Source: Fortiea contorta PCC 7126 (GTDB lineage: Bacteria; Cyanobacteriota; Cyanobacteriia; Cyanobacteriales; Nostocaceae). Taken from it: a stretch of DNA of 64,000 bases. Position numbers and translations under genes: made by a program. Shown piece after piece: positions 43,540 through 53,052 of this stretch (positions within the stretch are counted from its first letter, which is position 1; every line of letters begins with the position of its first letter). The notes below the pieces were generated by a model, which did not search any database, was not told where the DNA came from, and saw nothing but the letters and a program-made list of their open reading frames with translations. The DNA lies in NCBI RefSeq assembly GCF_000332295.1, contig NZ_KB235931.1, positions 434,001 through 498,000 on the forward strand. The letters are read 5' to 3'.

Positions 43540-46032
43540 TTAATTTTTAAAAGTTTTGGTTCTAAACAACCGCATTCCATTTGCAGTTACTAGCAGGGAA
43601 GTTCCTGTATCAGCTAAGACAGCGATCGCTAACCCAACAAATCCAAATGTCCCTAACAGCAAAAATAAAGCCTTAGTTATCAGAGAAAAAACCACATTCT
43701 GTTGAATCACTGACACAGTACGTCGGCTTAAATCTACTGCATAAGCAAGCTGTCTCAAGTCACTACCTACCAGCACCACATCTGCTGTTTCTAAAGCGAT
43801 ATCAATTCCACCCACAGCAAAACTAATATCTGCCGTAGCTAAAGCAGGTGCATCGTTAATGCCATCTCCAACCATACCTACTACTCCGTGACGACGCAAC
43901 TGTTGAATTGCTTGCAGTTTATCTTCAGGTAACAGTTCTGCCTGATACTCTGTAATTCCAACTTGTTGGGCAATTTGCCTGGCCACAACAGTGCGATCGC
44001 CACTCAACATTACCAACCGCTTCAATCCAACCCGCTTCAACTGTCGCAGGGCTTCTGTTGCTTCCAAGCGGATACCATCAGAAAGGGCGATCGCTCCTAA
44101 TAATCCTTCATTTGTCCCTACAAGTACCGGAATCTGACCCAGTTGTTCAATTTCAGTTAACAAAGATTCAGCTTCATCAGACAAGCAAATACTTTGGTCT
44201 GCAAATAACCTTCGATTACCAACCAAATAGAACATCTGACTCAAGTTTGCCTGAATTCCTTTACCGGGTAATGCGGTAAAATCAAGAGGCGTTGTTAACT
44301 CCATCCCCAAATCTTGAGCCTTGGCCACAATAGCTTTTGCTAGGGGATGTTCAGACTGTTGTTCTAAGGAAGCAGCAATCTGTAATACCATGTCTGCATT
44401 CACTTTCCCCAAGTCATAAACCTGCTGCACAATGGGCAGCCCTTGTGTAATTGTGCCAGTTTTATCAAAAGCAAGGGTAGTCAGATGTCCAGCCGTTTCC
44501 AGTGCATTACCCCCTTTAAATAAAACGCCCTGCCGAGTTGCCGCACCAATGGCACTGACAATTGAAACTGGGGTAGAAATGACTAAGGCACAGGGACAAG
44601 CAATTACTAGCATGACCAGTGCGCGGTAAAGCCAGACGTTAAAAGGTTGAGTAAAAGCCAAGGGTGGTATTAGAGCAATGGCGATCGCTGCTAAAATCAC
44701 TATCGGAGTGTAGACCTGTGCAAACTTATCCACCCATTGCTGTGAAGGTGCGCGGCTTTCTTGAGCTTGTTCCACCAAATTAATAATTTTGGCAACGGTT
44801 GTATCGCTAGAAGTGTGCGTAACTTTAACTTCTAAAAAACCTGTCTGATTTAGTGTTCCAGCAAAGACAGTATCCCCAACGGCTTTATCTTCTGGAATTG
44901 ACTCTCCTGTAATTGGAGACTGGTCAATGGCACTGTTACCAGAAACAACCACAGCATCCAACGCCACACGCCCTCCTGGTCGAATCGTCAAAATTTCACC
45001 TAGCTGAATACTCTCGACCGGAACTGTAAATTCTTGATTCCCGCGCTTAACTGTAGCAGTAGGTGGAGTCAAATCCATCAGTGAGCGAATGGCGTTGCGG
45101 GTACGACTAAAGGTGAAAATCTGTAATGTTGTGCCTAAAGAGAACAAAAAGACAACCAGCCCTCCTTCAAACCAGTCTCCTAAAATCACTGCCCCAATCA
45201 CCGAAATAGTCATCAGCAGATTCATATCGGCGCGGCGCAAGCGCAATTCAAACAAACCAGCCCGTGCAATCGGATAGCCAGCAATTACTATACCAATGCC
45301 ATAAAAAGCTCGTGCAATCCAGATGGGTAGCACTAAATACTGAGTAAGTAAACCTAAAACTAAACCTATACCTGCAAGTATGACACTCTGTCCTCGACGA
45401 TTTTCAATCCAGAATCTCCAGCTTGTTAAGTCGGATTTTTGTTTTTGTTTGGACTTGTTTATTGGCTGAGAATGCTCGTGGTCATGACCACAAGCATCAG
45501 TGTGATGATTGGAACTTGTTTCAACACCCTCCTCGACCGTGTAACCTAAATCTTGAATCCGGTCATAAATTGCTTTCTCATTCACCAATTGTGGGTCATA
45601 AGATACGTGTAATCTTTCGCTGGCAAAACTGACCGATGCTTCTTGTACGCCTATGATCTTCTGCACCCCAGCCTCAATGGTTTTCGCACAACTGCCACAA
45701 TCCATCCCGCCAATTTGTAGCTGTAGCGTTTTCACAAGAGCTATATCTACGTTGTCGTCTTCACCGCCACAGAAACGAGTATGCTGATGGGATTGCGCCT
45801 CATAACTCTGCTCAACCGTATAACCCAAACCCTTAATTTGGTCATAAATACTCTTTTCACTCAATATCTCTGGATCATAAAAAACCCTAGCCTTACCAGT
45901 TGTAAAGTTTACCGTTGCTTCTGTCACACCATGTAACTGTTGCAAAGCGACTTCAATTGTCTTGGCGCAGCTTCCGCAGTCCATACCGCCAACTTGCAAA
46001 GTTTTGGTTTTGAGGTCAGGAGTTTGAGTCAT
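43540..46032 (-). CDS. ziaA: ZiaA/AztA-like Zn/Cd/Pb-exporting P1B ATPase
   Basis: 830 residues from MTQTPDLK; a start 29 codons upstream would run through the operator region and is unlikely. Two N-terminal HMA domains, each with GMDCGSC (about 18-24 and 106-112), and a His/Cys-rich linker (HHTDACGHDHEHS) before helix 1. Core motifs: TGES, intramembrane CPC (VIACPCALVIS), DKTGTIT, SEHPLA, GDGINDAPAL. It exports soft divalent metals from the cytosol. Divergent from an SmtB-type repressor with a dyad operator between them, as for ziaA/ziaR and aztA/aztR. Confidence 0.88.
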   Translation of the reverse strand: MTQTPDLKTKTLQVGGMDCGSCAKTIEVALQQLHGVTEATVNFTTGKARVFYDPEILSEKSIYDQIKGLGYTVEQSYEAQSHQHTRFCGGEDDNVDIALVKTLQLQIGGMDCGSCAKTIEAGVQKIIGVQEASVSFASERLHVSYDPQLVNEKAIYDRIQDLGYTVEEGVETSSNHHTDACGHDHEHSQPINKSKQKQKSDLTSWRFWIENRRGQSVILAGIGLVLGLLTQYLVLPIWIARAFYGIGIVIAGYPIARAGLFELRLRRADMNLLMTISVIGAVILGDWFEGGLVVFLFSLGTTLQIFTFSRTRNAIRSLMDLTPPTATVKRGNQEFTVPVESIQLGEILTIRPGGRVALDAVVVSGNSAIDQSPITGESIPEDKAVGDTVFAGTLNQTGFLEVKVTHTSSDTTVAKIINLVEQAQESRAPSQQWVDKFAQVYTPIVILAAIAIALIPPLAFTQPFNVWLYRALVMLVIACPCALVISTPVSIVSAIGAATRQGVLFKGGNALETAGHLTTLAFDKTGTITQGLPIVQQVYDLGKVNADMVLQIAASLEQQSEHPLAKAIVAKAQDLGMELTTPLDFTALPGKGIQANLSQMFYLVGNRRLFADQSICLSDEAESLLTEIEQLGQIPVLVGTNEGLLGAIALSDGIRLEATEALRQLKRVGLKRLVMLSGDRTVVARQIAQQVGITEYQAELLPEDKLQAIQQLRRHGVVGMVGDGINDAPALATADISFAVGGIDIALETADVVLVGSDLRQLAYAVDLSRRTVSVIQQNVVFSLITKALFLLLGTFGFVGLAIAVLADTGTSLLVTANGMRLFRTKTFKN

Positions 46033-46081
46033 AGCGGCTTTAAAATCAAGGCGAAAAGTTAACTGCCAATATTCTAATACA

Positions 46082-46103
46082 ACAATTGAACAACTATTCA
46101 ATT
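46082..46103. promoter_or_regulatory. SmtB/ZiaR-type operator
   Basis: 22-bp inverted repeat CAATTGAACA-AC-TATTCAATTG (9 of 10 pairs). The TGAACA-N2-TATTCA core fits the 12-2-12-type sites bound by SmtB-family repressors. It lies 50 nt from the ATPase start and 62 nt from the repressor start. Confidence 0.75.
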
Positions 46104-46165
46104 GTAAAACGGTTATCATTTTAGGTATTATTAAGATTGATAACCATTGCTAAGTAAAACTTGCT

Positions 46166-46558
46166 ATGAATAAGCACAAGAAAAAGCAGGACTTAGACTT
46201 AATTCCCAGTTCTGACACCCCTAAGTGTGATACTTATCTGGTGCATCTAGATAATGTACGCTCATCTCAGGCGCAAATTTTACCGACAGATAAAGCACAA
46301 CAAATGGCAGAAATTTTTAGTGTGTTAGCAGATACAAACCGTATACGCCTCCTATCAGCTTTGGCTTCTAGTGAGTTGTGTGTTTGCGATCTAGCTGCAT
46401 TAACCAAAATGAGTGAATCAGCAGTTTGCCATCAGCTGCGGTTATTGAAAGCTATGCGTTTAGTTAGCTATCGTCGAGAAGGTCGGAATGTTTATTATAG
46501 TTTGGCTGACAGTCACGTTATTAACTTATATCGCTCTTTAGTGGAAAATTTAAATTAA
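46166..46558 (+). CDS. SmtB/ZiaR/AztR-type ArsR-family metal repressor
   Basis: 130 residues. A winged helix with recognition region MSESAVCHQLRLLKAMRLV. Two candidate metal sites: alpha-3N with ELCVCDL (C72, C74) plus N-terminal C21 and H27 (KCDTYLVH), and alpha-5 with D115 and H117. At alpha-5 the second pair is missing: N128 replaces the expected His and the chain ends before the Glu. This favours sensing through the Cys-rich alpha-3N site (Cd/Pb/Zn, as in CadC and AztR) over the SmtB-like alpha-5 zinc site. It represses the divergent ATPase gene until metal binds. Confidence 0.88.
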   Translation: MNKHKKKQDLDLIPSSDTPKCDTYLVHLDNVRSSQAQILPTDKAQQMAEIFSVLADTNRIRLLSALASSELCVCDLAALTKMSESAVCHQLRLLKAMRLVSYRREGRNVYYSLADSHVINLYRSLVENLN

Positions 46559-46781
46559 TAAAATATTGAAGTTTTAACTTATTGGTTTATCAATTTTATT
46601 CTATAAAAATTAAAATACATAAAAAAATTTATATTTATGCTTTGGGTATGCCTACAGCAATCCCAAAGCGTATATGCATTATATATTTTTGAGGTATTTT
46701 GTAGTTATGAATAACGTAATATTTTAAACATTAAAATAGCCTAAATATCATAGTTATTCCTAACAAAAATTACAACTAAAA
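46559..46781. other. Gene-free stretch after the metal repressor
   Basis: About 220 bp, strongly AT-rich. An imperfect hairpin-like pair (TTTGGGTATGCC / CCCAAAG near 46640-46670) is the only structure noted. It ends at a Box B promoter. Confidence 0.4.
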
Positions 46782-46820
46782 ATTTCACCCAAATTTCATA
46801 CCGATATGAAATACTGGAAA
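46782..46820 (+). promoter_or_regulatory. Box B promoter 4 (before the HlyD adaptor)
   Basis: ATTTCAC-CCAA-ATTTCAT, 15 nt, TGGAAA; an inverted ATGAAAT lies just inside the spacer. The -10-like hexamer is the weakest of the seven. It leaves a 140-nt leader before the start codon. Confidence 0.65.
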
Positions 46821-46959
46821 AAGACTACTATTCAAACTCCTTAAACTACTCACAAAAGCGACGTAACTAGCTAAAGAAAGCGGTAGTCTAAATTTGCACA
46901 TTAAATGCCAACATCCAAAGGCGATTCTGCTTTCTCATTAACTTAGGACACAACAAGCG

Positions 46960-48648
46960 ATGGGAATCTCTAATTTGTTTCAATGTTCTGCTCCACTGCG
47001 TTATGTTTCGTTGACAATGTTGAGTTTGTTACTACTAAATACTCCTACTACTGTTTTGGCTGGTGCTGGACACGACCATAGCGGTGCAAGTTCATTTCAG
47101 GGTGGGGGAAGCAAAGCAACTGGTTCTGTTGAAGTTGACGCAGAAACCGCAAAACTGCTAGGAGTTAAGGTCGAACCAGTGCAACGTCAACGATTAGCTG
47201 TCGGCATTAAAACTACTGGACAGATTGAAACCTTACCTAGCCAAAAAGTGGAAGTCACCACCCCAATTCAAGGAGTAAAAGTAGTTGAACTGTTGGTAGA
47301 ACCAGGCGCATCAGTAAAGAAAGGTCAACCTGTCGCCGTTGTAACCAGTCCAGATTTAGTGACATTGCGCGTGGAATCTCAAGACAAATTAGCACAAAGT
47401 CAAGCTGATCTACAACAGGCTGAAGCTGACTTGAGGCTGGCTCAACAAAATTACGATCGCTATCAGCAAATAGCCGCAGCAGAAGTCGCCCAAGCTCAAA
47501 GCCAAGTAGCATTCGCTCAAGAAAAGTATGAGAAAGATCAAGTGTTAGCTACTGAAGGTGCTTTGGCACGTCGCAACGCTCTTGAATCTCAAACCCAACT
47601 AGCAGAAGCTAAAGCTAAACTAACCACAGCCAACAGCCGCCGCGATGTCATTGCGGCTGAAAATCAACTCAAACGCGCTCAAGCAGCAGTTAGCCTAGCA
47701 AAATCCAATATTAATCGCAGCAGTGCTATTTATGAAACTCGCCTTTCTCAACTAGGAAACCGCGCTAATACTAAGGGACTAATAACAGTAACAGCTCCGA
47801 TTTCTGGCAAGGTTGTTGATAGGGAAGTTACTATCGGTCAATCATTTCAGAACGCGGGTAGCAGGTTAATGACAATTGTGAATGATAGTCGGGTTTTTGC
47901 CACAGCGAATATCTATGAAAAAGATTTAGATAAAGTGAGGACAGGTCAACAGGTAAGGATGAAAGTTGCTAGTGTACCTAATCAAACCTTTATAGGCCGG
48001 ATTACACGGATTGGCTCAGTAGTCGAAGGAGAAACGCGAGTAGTACCAGTACAAGCCGAAGTCAATAATGCTAGAGGACAGCTCAAACCCGGAATGTTTG
48101 CCGAACTTGAAGTTGTAACAGACCAGACATCTACAGCTACTTTGGCAATTCCCCAGTCTGCTGTAGTGGATGCAAATAATAAGAAATTGGTTTATGTTCA
48201 AAACGGCAATGCTTTCCAATCGGTTGAAGTTGAGTTAGGACAAACCTCTGGAGATTTAATTGAGATTAAAAGCGGTTTATTCGAGGGAGATTCAGTAGTT
48301 ACCCAACGTGCGCCACAACTTTATGCACAGTCGTTGAAGGGTGGTAGTAAATCCAACGAAGGAGAAGAACAGGAACAAGCACATTCAGAGGAAACTGAGG
48401 CTAAAGCTAACAGCTTCCCTCTACCTTTATGGTTACTAGGTGCAGGGGGAGGAGTGGCGATCGCAACTTTGGCTTTCCTAGCTGGTAGTTTCTGGTCTAG
48501 CCGTCGTAACCGTTCCCGTCTAGTACCAGTAGGTGACGGTTTTAATTATGAAACCGAGGTTTATATCGACAACCACAAACAACCAAGCCCCTCTACTCCC
48601 GCCATTTCTGTTGAGAAAAATGACAAGGATACTCATTCCAATTACTAA
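46960..48648 (+). CDS. HlyD/CusB-type adaptor of a heavy-metal RND pump
   Basis: 562 residues. Signal sequence (about 15-36, ending TVLAGAGHDH), a short His motif (GHDHSG), a barrel/lipoyl domain (QKVEVTTPIQGVKVVELLVEPGASVKKGQPVAVV), a long coiled coil (about 140-260), second lipoyl half (ITVTAPISGKVVDREVTIGQSF), and beta-barrel and membrane-proximal parts to about 470. It then carries something unusual: a membrane helix (about 485-510, LPLWLLGAGGGVAIATLAFLAGSFW) and a ~50-residue polar tail. It bridges the RND permease at 48922 to an outer-membrane channel. Box B promoter upstream. Confidence 0.85.
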   Translation: MGISNLFQCSAPLRYVSLTMLSLLLLNTPTTVLAGAGHDHSGASSFQGGGSKATGSVEVDAETAKLLGVKVEPVQRQRLAVGIKTTGQIETLPSQKVEVTTPIQGVKVVELLVEPGASVKKGQPVAVVTSPDLVTLRVESQDKLAQSQADLQQAEADLRLAQQNYDRYQQIAAAEVAQAQSQVAFAQEKYEKDQVLATEGALARRNALESQTQLAEAKAKLTTANSRRDVIAAENQLKRAQAAVSLAKSNINRSSAIYETRLSQLGNRANTKGLITVTAPISGKVVDREVTIGQSFQNAGSRLMTIVNDSRVFATANIYEKDLDKVRTGQQVRMKVASVPNQTFIGRITRIGSVVEGETRVVPVQAEVNNARGQLKPGMFAELEVVTDQTSTATLAIPQSAVVDANNKKLVYVQNGNAFQSVEVELGQTSGDLIEIKSGLFEGDSVVTQRAPQLYAQSLKGGSKSNEGEEQEQAHSEETEAKANSFPLPLWLLGAGGGVAIATLAFLAGSFWSSRRNRSRLVPVGDGFNYETEVYIDNHKQPSPSTPAISVEKNDKDTHSNY

Positions 48649-48684
48649 TAAAAAATTTGCGGTGCTGATTAAAAATATGAATTT

Positions 48685-48740
48685 ATCGGGCTACGCTCCG
48701 CTAACGCTCAGTACCGCTTTCGCGTAGCGTCCCGTAGGGA
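48685..48740. repeat. GC-rich dispersed palindrome between adaptor and RND genes
   Basis: CGGGCTACGCT ... AGCGTCCCG forms an imperfect hairpin with internal GCTAACGCTCAG repeats, of the type scattered in Nostocales. The remaining bases to 48921 are AT-rich with a tandem TAACAACTAA pattern just before the RND gene. Confidence 0.6.
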
Positions 48741-48921
48741 AGGCGGAACCCGCAGAGTGGTGCAGAGAGTAGGAGTTTGAAATACTTGATTTTTTATTTC
48801 ATACTTCAATTCAGCAACGCCAAAAATTAATCATGTGGAATTTGAAATTTTCTCTTATAAAGTTGTGAATTTGAAATAATTAACAACTAATAACCAACAA
48901 CAATTAACAACTAAATAGATA

Positions 48922-51900
48922 ATGATTAGTACAGTTGCTAAATGGGTAATTTCTCGACGCTGGTTAATAGTAATTGGGGCACTTATTTCCACAATAATCA
49001 TATTATTTAATACCATCCCGCAAATGCCGTTGGATGTTTTCCCCAACTTTGCACCTCCCCAGGTCGAAATTGAAACAGAAGCTCCCGGACTCGCTCCTGA
49101 AGAAATAGAATCTCTGGTGACATTACCAATTGAAAGCTCAATCAACGGCACACCAGGGATCAGCGCAGTTCGTTCTTCCTCCTCAGCAGGACTTTCTGTA
49201 GTCAGAGTTGTTTTTGGCTGGGGAACGGATATCTATCAAGCCCGCCAGTTAGTACAGGAACGACTACAACAAGCAGTGAGTAAGCTGCCTCAAGGAATTG
49301 AAACACCAAGACTCGCTCCTATCAGTTCACCTATCGGCACTGTATTAAAATATGCTTTCACAGTGGAAGAGGAGGGACCCAAAGGAGAAACATCCATCCA
49401 AAAACCAACATCTAAAATCGACTTGATGGAAGTACGCCGAATCGTTGATTGGCAAGTTACAAATCGCCTTTTAGCTGTGCCTGGCGTTAGTCAAGTGCTA
49501 GTGTATGGCGGTGAAGTGCGCCAGTATCAAGTACTAGTAGACCCGAACAAACTCAGAGGTTTTAATGTATCCTTACAGCAAGTATCTGAGGCAGTACAGG
49601 GAGCAAATGTCAATGCTCCTGGTGGATTTTTAATCAGCTCTGACAAGCAAACTCTGATTCGGGGAATTGGCCGAATTGAATCCTTGGATGATTTAAAACA
49701 ATCTGTAATTGTTGCCCGTCAAGGAACGCCTGTGCGCTTGGGAGATGTTGCCGAAATTCAAATTGGCGGTGCGATTAAGATAGGCGATGGCAGCTTAAAT
49801 GGCAAAGATGCTGTAGTGGTGATGGTGAATAAACAACCGCTAGCTGATACTCCCACCGTCACCCGTGCGATTGAAGCCGCAATATCTGAGCTAAAAGCAG
49901 GTTTACCGAAAGAAATTAAAGTAAATCAAACCTTCCGCCAAGCAGATTATATTGATGCTTCAGTAGAAAATGTTAGATCAGCTTTGGTGGAAGGTAGTAT
50001 CATTGCAGCCGTTATCCTCATCCCTTTTTTAATGAATTGGCGGACTCTGGGAGTTGTGCTGTTAAATTTTGCCCTGACTTTTATATTTTCATTGCAAATA
50101 TTATCTTTTTTGGGCTTGGGACTGAATACAATGACTCTGGGAGGATTAGCGATCGCCATTGGTACAGCGATCGATGATGCCATTGTCTATGCAGAAAATG
50201 TTTTTCGTTTATTACGACAAAATAAATACTCTCCCAACCCTAGTCCAGTACTAGAAATTGTTTTTGAAGGAGTACAGGAAGTCCAGGAATCTCTGATTGG
50301 GGCAACTTTAATTACTATTGTCGTTTTTTCTCCAATATTTGCCCTCGCTGGTGTAGAGGGTCGGATTTTTGGCCCGATGGGTCTTAGTTATCTGGTGGTA
50401 GTTATAGTTTCTAGTTTAGAAGCGCTGCTTGTAAGTCCGGCTTTGTGTGCAATCTTACTTCCACACGGAAAAATGCCGTTAAAGGAACCATTAATACCCC
50501 GAATTTTCAAGCGGCTGTATTATCCTTGTCTAAATTTTGCTATCCGCAGTCCCATGATCATTATCTCTGTGGCTGTGGCGGGGATGATAGCGGCAATAGT
50601 GATTTTTCCAGCTTTGGGACGGGCTTTTTTACCAGAATTTCAAGAATCAACCTTAGTCAATACTTTAGCTCTTTATCCAGGTTCATCTTTAGAAGCTACT
50701 AACAGTGCCGCCTTTGTGTTGGAGAATAAACTCAAAGATGATCCCAGGTTAAAATATGTGCAGTTACGGGCAGGACGCGCCCCTAGTGATCCAGATGCAG
50801 CACCCGTAAATCTTGGTCATCTCGATATTGGTCTGAGTGACAAAGGAATGGAAAAGCGTAAAGAAACAGTAGAATGGTTGCGGGAAGAATTTAATAAAAT
50901 ACCTGGTGCTGCTGTAAATATTGGTGGATTTATTGCTCACAGAATTGATGAAATATTATCCGGGGTTAGAAGTCAAATTGCTGTAAAAATATTTGGCTCA
51001 GACTTAGAAGAACTCCGCCGGATTGGTCAACAAGTTGAAAGTGCAATGTCATCTGTGTCTGGGCTTGTAGATTTACAATTAGAACCGCAAGTTCCTATCA
51101 AACAAATTCAAATAAAATTTGACCGTGTTGCCGCATCACGTTATGGTTTAACAGTTGGGCAACTATCTGAACTTGTCGAAACTGCACTTAATGGCAAAGT
51201 AGTATCGCAAGTTTTGGACAAGCAACAAAGTTTTGATTTAATTGTCTGGTTACAGTCAGAATACCGGAATAATTTACAAACAATTGAAAATTTGTTAGTT
51301 GATACTCCTTCCCAAGGTGGAAATGAAGGAGGAAATAAAATTCCTTTAGCTAACGTGGCTAAAGTTACCTATGGCACTGGCCCAAATACCATTAACAGGC
51401 AAAATGTCTCCCGTCTAATTGTAGTATCTGCTAATGCTCAGGGCAAAGATTTGCGATCGGTAGTCAATGAAATTCAAAACAAAGTCAAGGCACAAGTGCA
51501 ATTGCCCTCTGGTTACTTTATTCAGTATGGCGGTCAATTTGAAGCCGAAGAAAGAGCCTCACAAAATATTTTAATTTTCAGTGCTATTTCCTTCGTAGTG
51601 ATTACGGTATTAATGTATCTTTCTGTCAAATCCATTGCTTCTACAGCAATGATTATGATTAACTTGCCCATCGCTCTAGTCGGAGGTGTAATTGCTGTGG
51701 CACTAACAGGGGGCGTTGTTTCAGTCGCTTCCTTGGTAGGTTTTGTGACTTTATTTGGTGTAGCTACTCGCAACGGACTACTTTTAGTAGACAATTACAC
51801 TACTAAATTTTCTAGCGGAATGTCGTTAAAAGAAATCCTTATAGCCGGGTCAATGGAAAGACTAAATGCTATTTTGATGACATCTTTTACATCCGCTTTG

Positions 51901-52113
51901 GGATTAGTACCGTTAGTAATTGCATCGGGGCCAGGTAAGGAAGTTTTGCAGCCACTTTCGATAGTGGTTTTAGGTGGTTTGTTTACTTCTACAGCGTTAA
52001 CCTTGCTGGTTTTACCTGCTTTGTACTCGAAGTTTGGTAGGTTTTTATTACCTAAGCGAAGTGCGGCTGTTGAGGAAAACGGGAAGGTAGCTGGGGTGGT
52101 TTTGGAGAATTAA
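48922..52113 (+). CDS. HME-RND heavy-metal efflux permease (CzcA/CusA-like), copy 1
   Basis: 1063 residues, 12 helices with two large periplasmic loops. RND signatures: PQMPLDVFPNFAPPQVEIETEAPGLAPEEIESLVTLPIE near the start, GGLAIAIGTAIDDAIVYAENVFRLLR in helix 4, and VASLVGFVTLFGVATRNGLLLVDNY in the second half. Of the CzcA proton-relay triad in helix 4, the second Asp and the Glu are present but the first position is Ala. It exports metal cations (likely Cu/Ag or Zn/Co/Cd) together with the adaptor at 46960. A second copy is at 55715. Confidence 0.88.
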   Translation: MISTVAKWVISRRWLIVIGALISTIIILFNTIPQMPLDVFPNFAPPQVEIETEAPGLAPEEIESLVTLPIESSINGTPGISAVRSSSSAGLSVVRVVFGWGTDIYQARQLVQERLQQAVSKLPQGIETPRLAPISSPIGTVLKYAFTVEEEGPKGETSIQKPTSKIDLMEVRRIVDWQVTNRLLAVPGVSQVLVYGGEVRQYQVLVDPNKLRGFNVSLQQVSEAVQGANVNAPGGFLISSDKQTLIRGIGRIESLDDLKQSVIVARQGTPVRLGDVAEIQIGGAIKIGDGSLNGKDAVVVMVNKQPLADTPTVTRAIEAAISELKAGLPKEIKVNQTFRQADYIDASVENVRSALVEGSIIAAVILIPFLMNWRTLGVVLLNFALTFIFSLQILSFLGLGLNTMTLGGLAIAIGTAIDDAIVYAENVFRLLRQNKYSPNPSPVLEIVFEGVQEVQESLIGATLITIVVFSPIFALAGVEGRIFGPMGLSYLVVVIVSSLEALLVSPALCAILLPHGKMPLKEPLIPRIFKRLYYPCLNFAIRSPMIIISVAVAGMIAAIVIFPALGRAFLPEFQESTLVNTLALYPGSSLEATNSAAFVLENKLKDDPRLKYVQLRAGRAPSDPDAAPVNLGHLDIGLSDKGMEKRKETVEWLREEFNKIPGAAVNIGGFIAHRIDEILSGVRSQIAVKIFGSDLEELRRIGQQVESAMSSVSGLVDLQLEPQVPIKQIQIKFDRVAASRYGLTVGQLSELVETALNGKVVSQVLDKQQSFDLIVWLQSEYRNNLQTIENLLVDTPSQGGNEGGNKIPLANVAKVTYGTGPNTINRQNVSRLIVVSANAQGKDLRSVVNEIQNKVKAQVQLPSGYFIQYGGQFEAEERASQNILIFSAISFVVITVLMYLSVKSIASTAMIMINLPIALVGGVIAVALTGGVVSVASLVGFVTLFGVATRNGLLLVDNYTTKFSSGMSLKEILIAGSMERLNAILMTSFTSALGLVPLVIASGPGKEVLQPLSIVVLGGLFTSTALTLLVLPALYSKFGRFLLPKRSAAVEENGKVAGVVLEN

Positions 52114-52162
52114 TTAGCATCACTAAGTTAAGCGCAGATGGGACAGTAATTTTGCTAAAGTA

Positions 52163-52187
52163 CAGCCAGTGAATTCTTTACTGGCTG
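52163..52187 (+). terminator. Hairpin after RND copy 1
   Basis: Perfect 8-bp inverted repeat CAGCCAGT / ACTGGCTG with a 9-nt loop, 50 nt after the RND stop. Probably the end of the HlyD-RND transcript. Confidence 0.5.
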
Positions 52188-52230
52188 ATAATATAAAAAG
52201 TAATTTATAGGTACATATAAAGTTCCAATA

Positions 52231-52962
52231 ATGGGCATCGCTGATCCAATAAAATACTCGTACAATATCACTTTTATGAGATTTTTTGAAAAAAGTATAG
52301 GGGGAAAATATTTCAAGTTGTTCCGTTACCTGCAATGGATTTTGCTAGGTTTAGTAATTAGCGTATTAGCAAAACCTTTAATAGCAACGGCTTATATAGG
52401 TTTAATGACGAATGGCGATCGCTACCTTCAACCAGAATTAGTCCCAAAAGAACAGGTTGCAATAGTATTCGGTGCAGGAATTCTTCCAAATGGTAATCCC
52501 ACACCCATGTTGTCAGACCGTGTAGAAGCTGCTGTCAAACTTTATAAAATGGGAAAGATTAGTAAACTCTTGATGACAGGAGATAACAGTACAGTTTCCT
52601 ATAATGAGGTCAGGTCTATGCTGAAATATGCCCATGATCTGGGTGTACCGATGAAAAACATTACCCTAGACTATGCAGGTTTCAGCACTTATGAGAGTTG
52701 TTATCGCGCTCATAAGGTTTTTGGTGTACATACAGCTGTTGTCATCACTCAAAATTATCATCTTCCCCGCACTGTTTACACCTGTCGCCAATTAGGAATA
52801 AAGACAGTTGGTTTAGGAACTCCAGATATAGAAATTTATGGACTACGAGGAATGATTCCCGATTTATTACGGGAATCATTAGCGAATGTCAAGGCTTTGT
52901 GGGAAGTTGATATCACCCGTCCCCGACCTACTTTTTTAGGACAGTTTGAACCAATTAATTGA
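52231..52962 (+). CDS. SanA/YdcF-type DUF218 envelope protein
   Basis: 243 residues (an ATG at 52276, MRFFEKSIGGKYF, may be the true start). One N-terminal membrane helix (about 33-55), then a DUF218 domain: VAIVFGAGILPNGNPTPMLSDRVEAAVKLYKMGKISKLLMTGDN, then ESCYRAHKVFGV and ITQNYHLPRTVYTCRQLG. SanA-like proteins sit in the inner membrane and affect envelope permeability; the exact reaction is unknown. Confidence 0.78.
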   Translation: MGIADPIKYSYNITFMRFFEKSIGGKYFKLFRYLQWILLGLVISVLAKPLIATAYIGLMTNGDRYLQPELVPKEQVAIVFGAGILPNGNPTPMLSDRVEAAVKLYKMGKISKLLMTGDNSTVSYNEVRSMLKYAHDLGVPMKNITLDYAGFSTYESCYRAHKVFGVHTAVVITQNYHLPRTVYTCRQLGIKTVGLGTPDIEIYGLRGMIPDLLRESLANVKALWEVDITRPRPTFLGQFEPIN

Positions 52963-53052
52963 TGAAGGTTTTAAAATTTATCATCTCAATTATTTTATGC
53001 TTATTTATTTTTATGTAACATTTGATTTTATTCAATTGAGGCTAACATATTT

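Noticed and set aside
46110-46146. A second operator dyad GGTTATCA / GATTAACC between the ATPase and repressor genes
   Set aside because: The arms do not pair without a gap; only the dyad at 46082-46103 is convincing.
48797-48815. ATTTCATACTTCAATTCA upstream of RND copy 1 as a Box B
   Set aside because: The second repeat is too different and no TA-starting hexamer lies 15 nt downstream. RND copy 1 is more simply read from the HlyD promoter.
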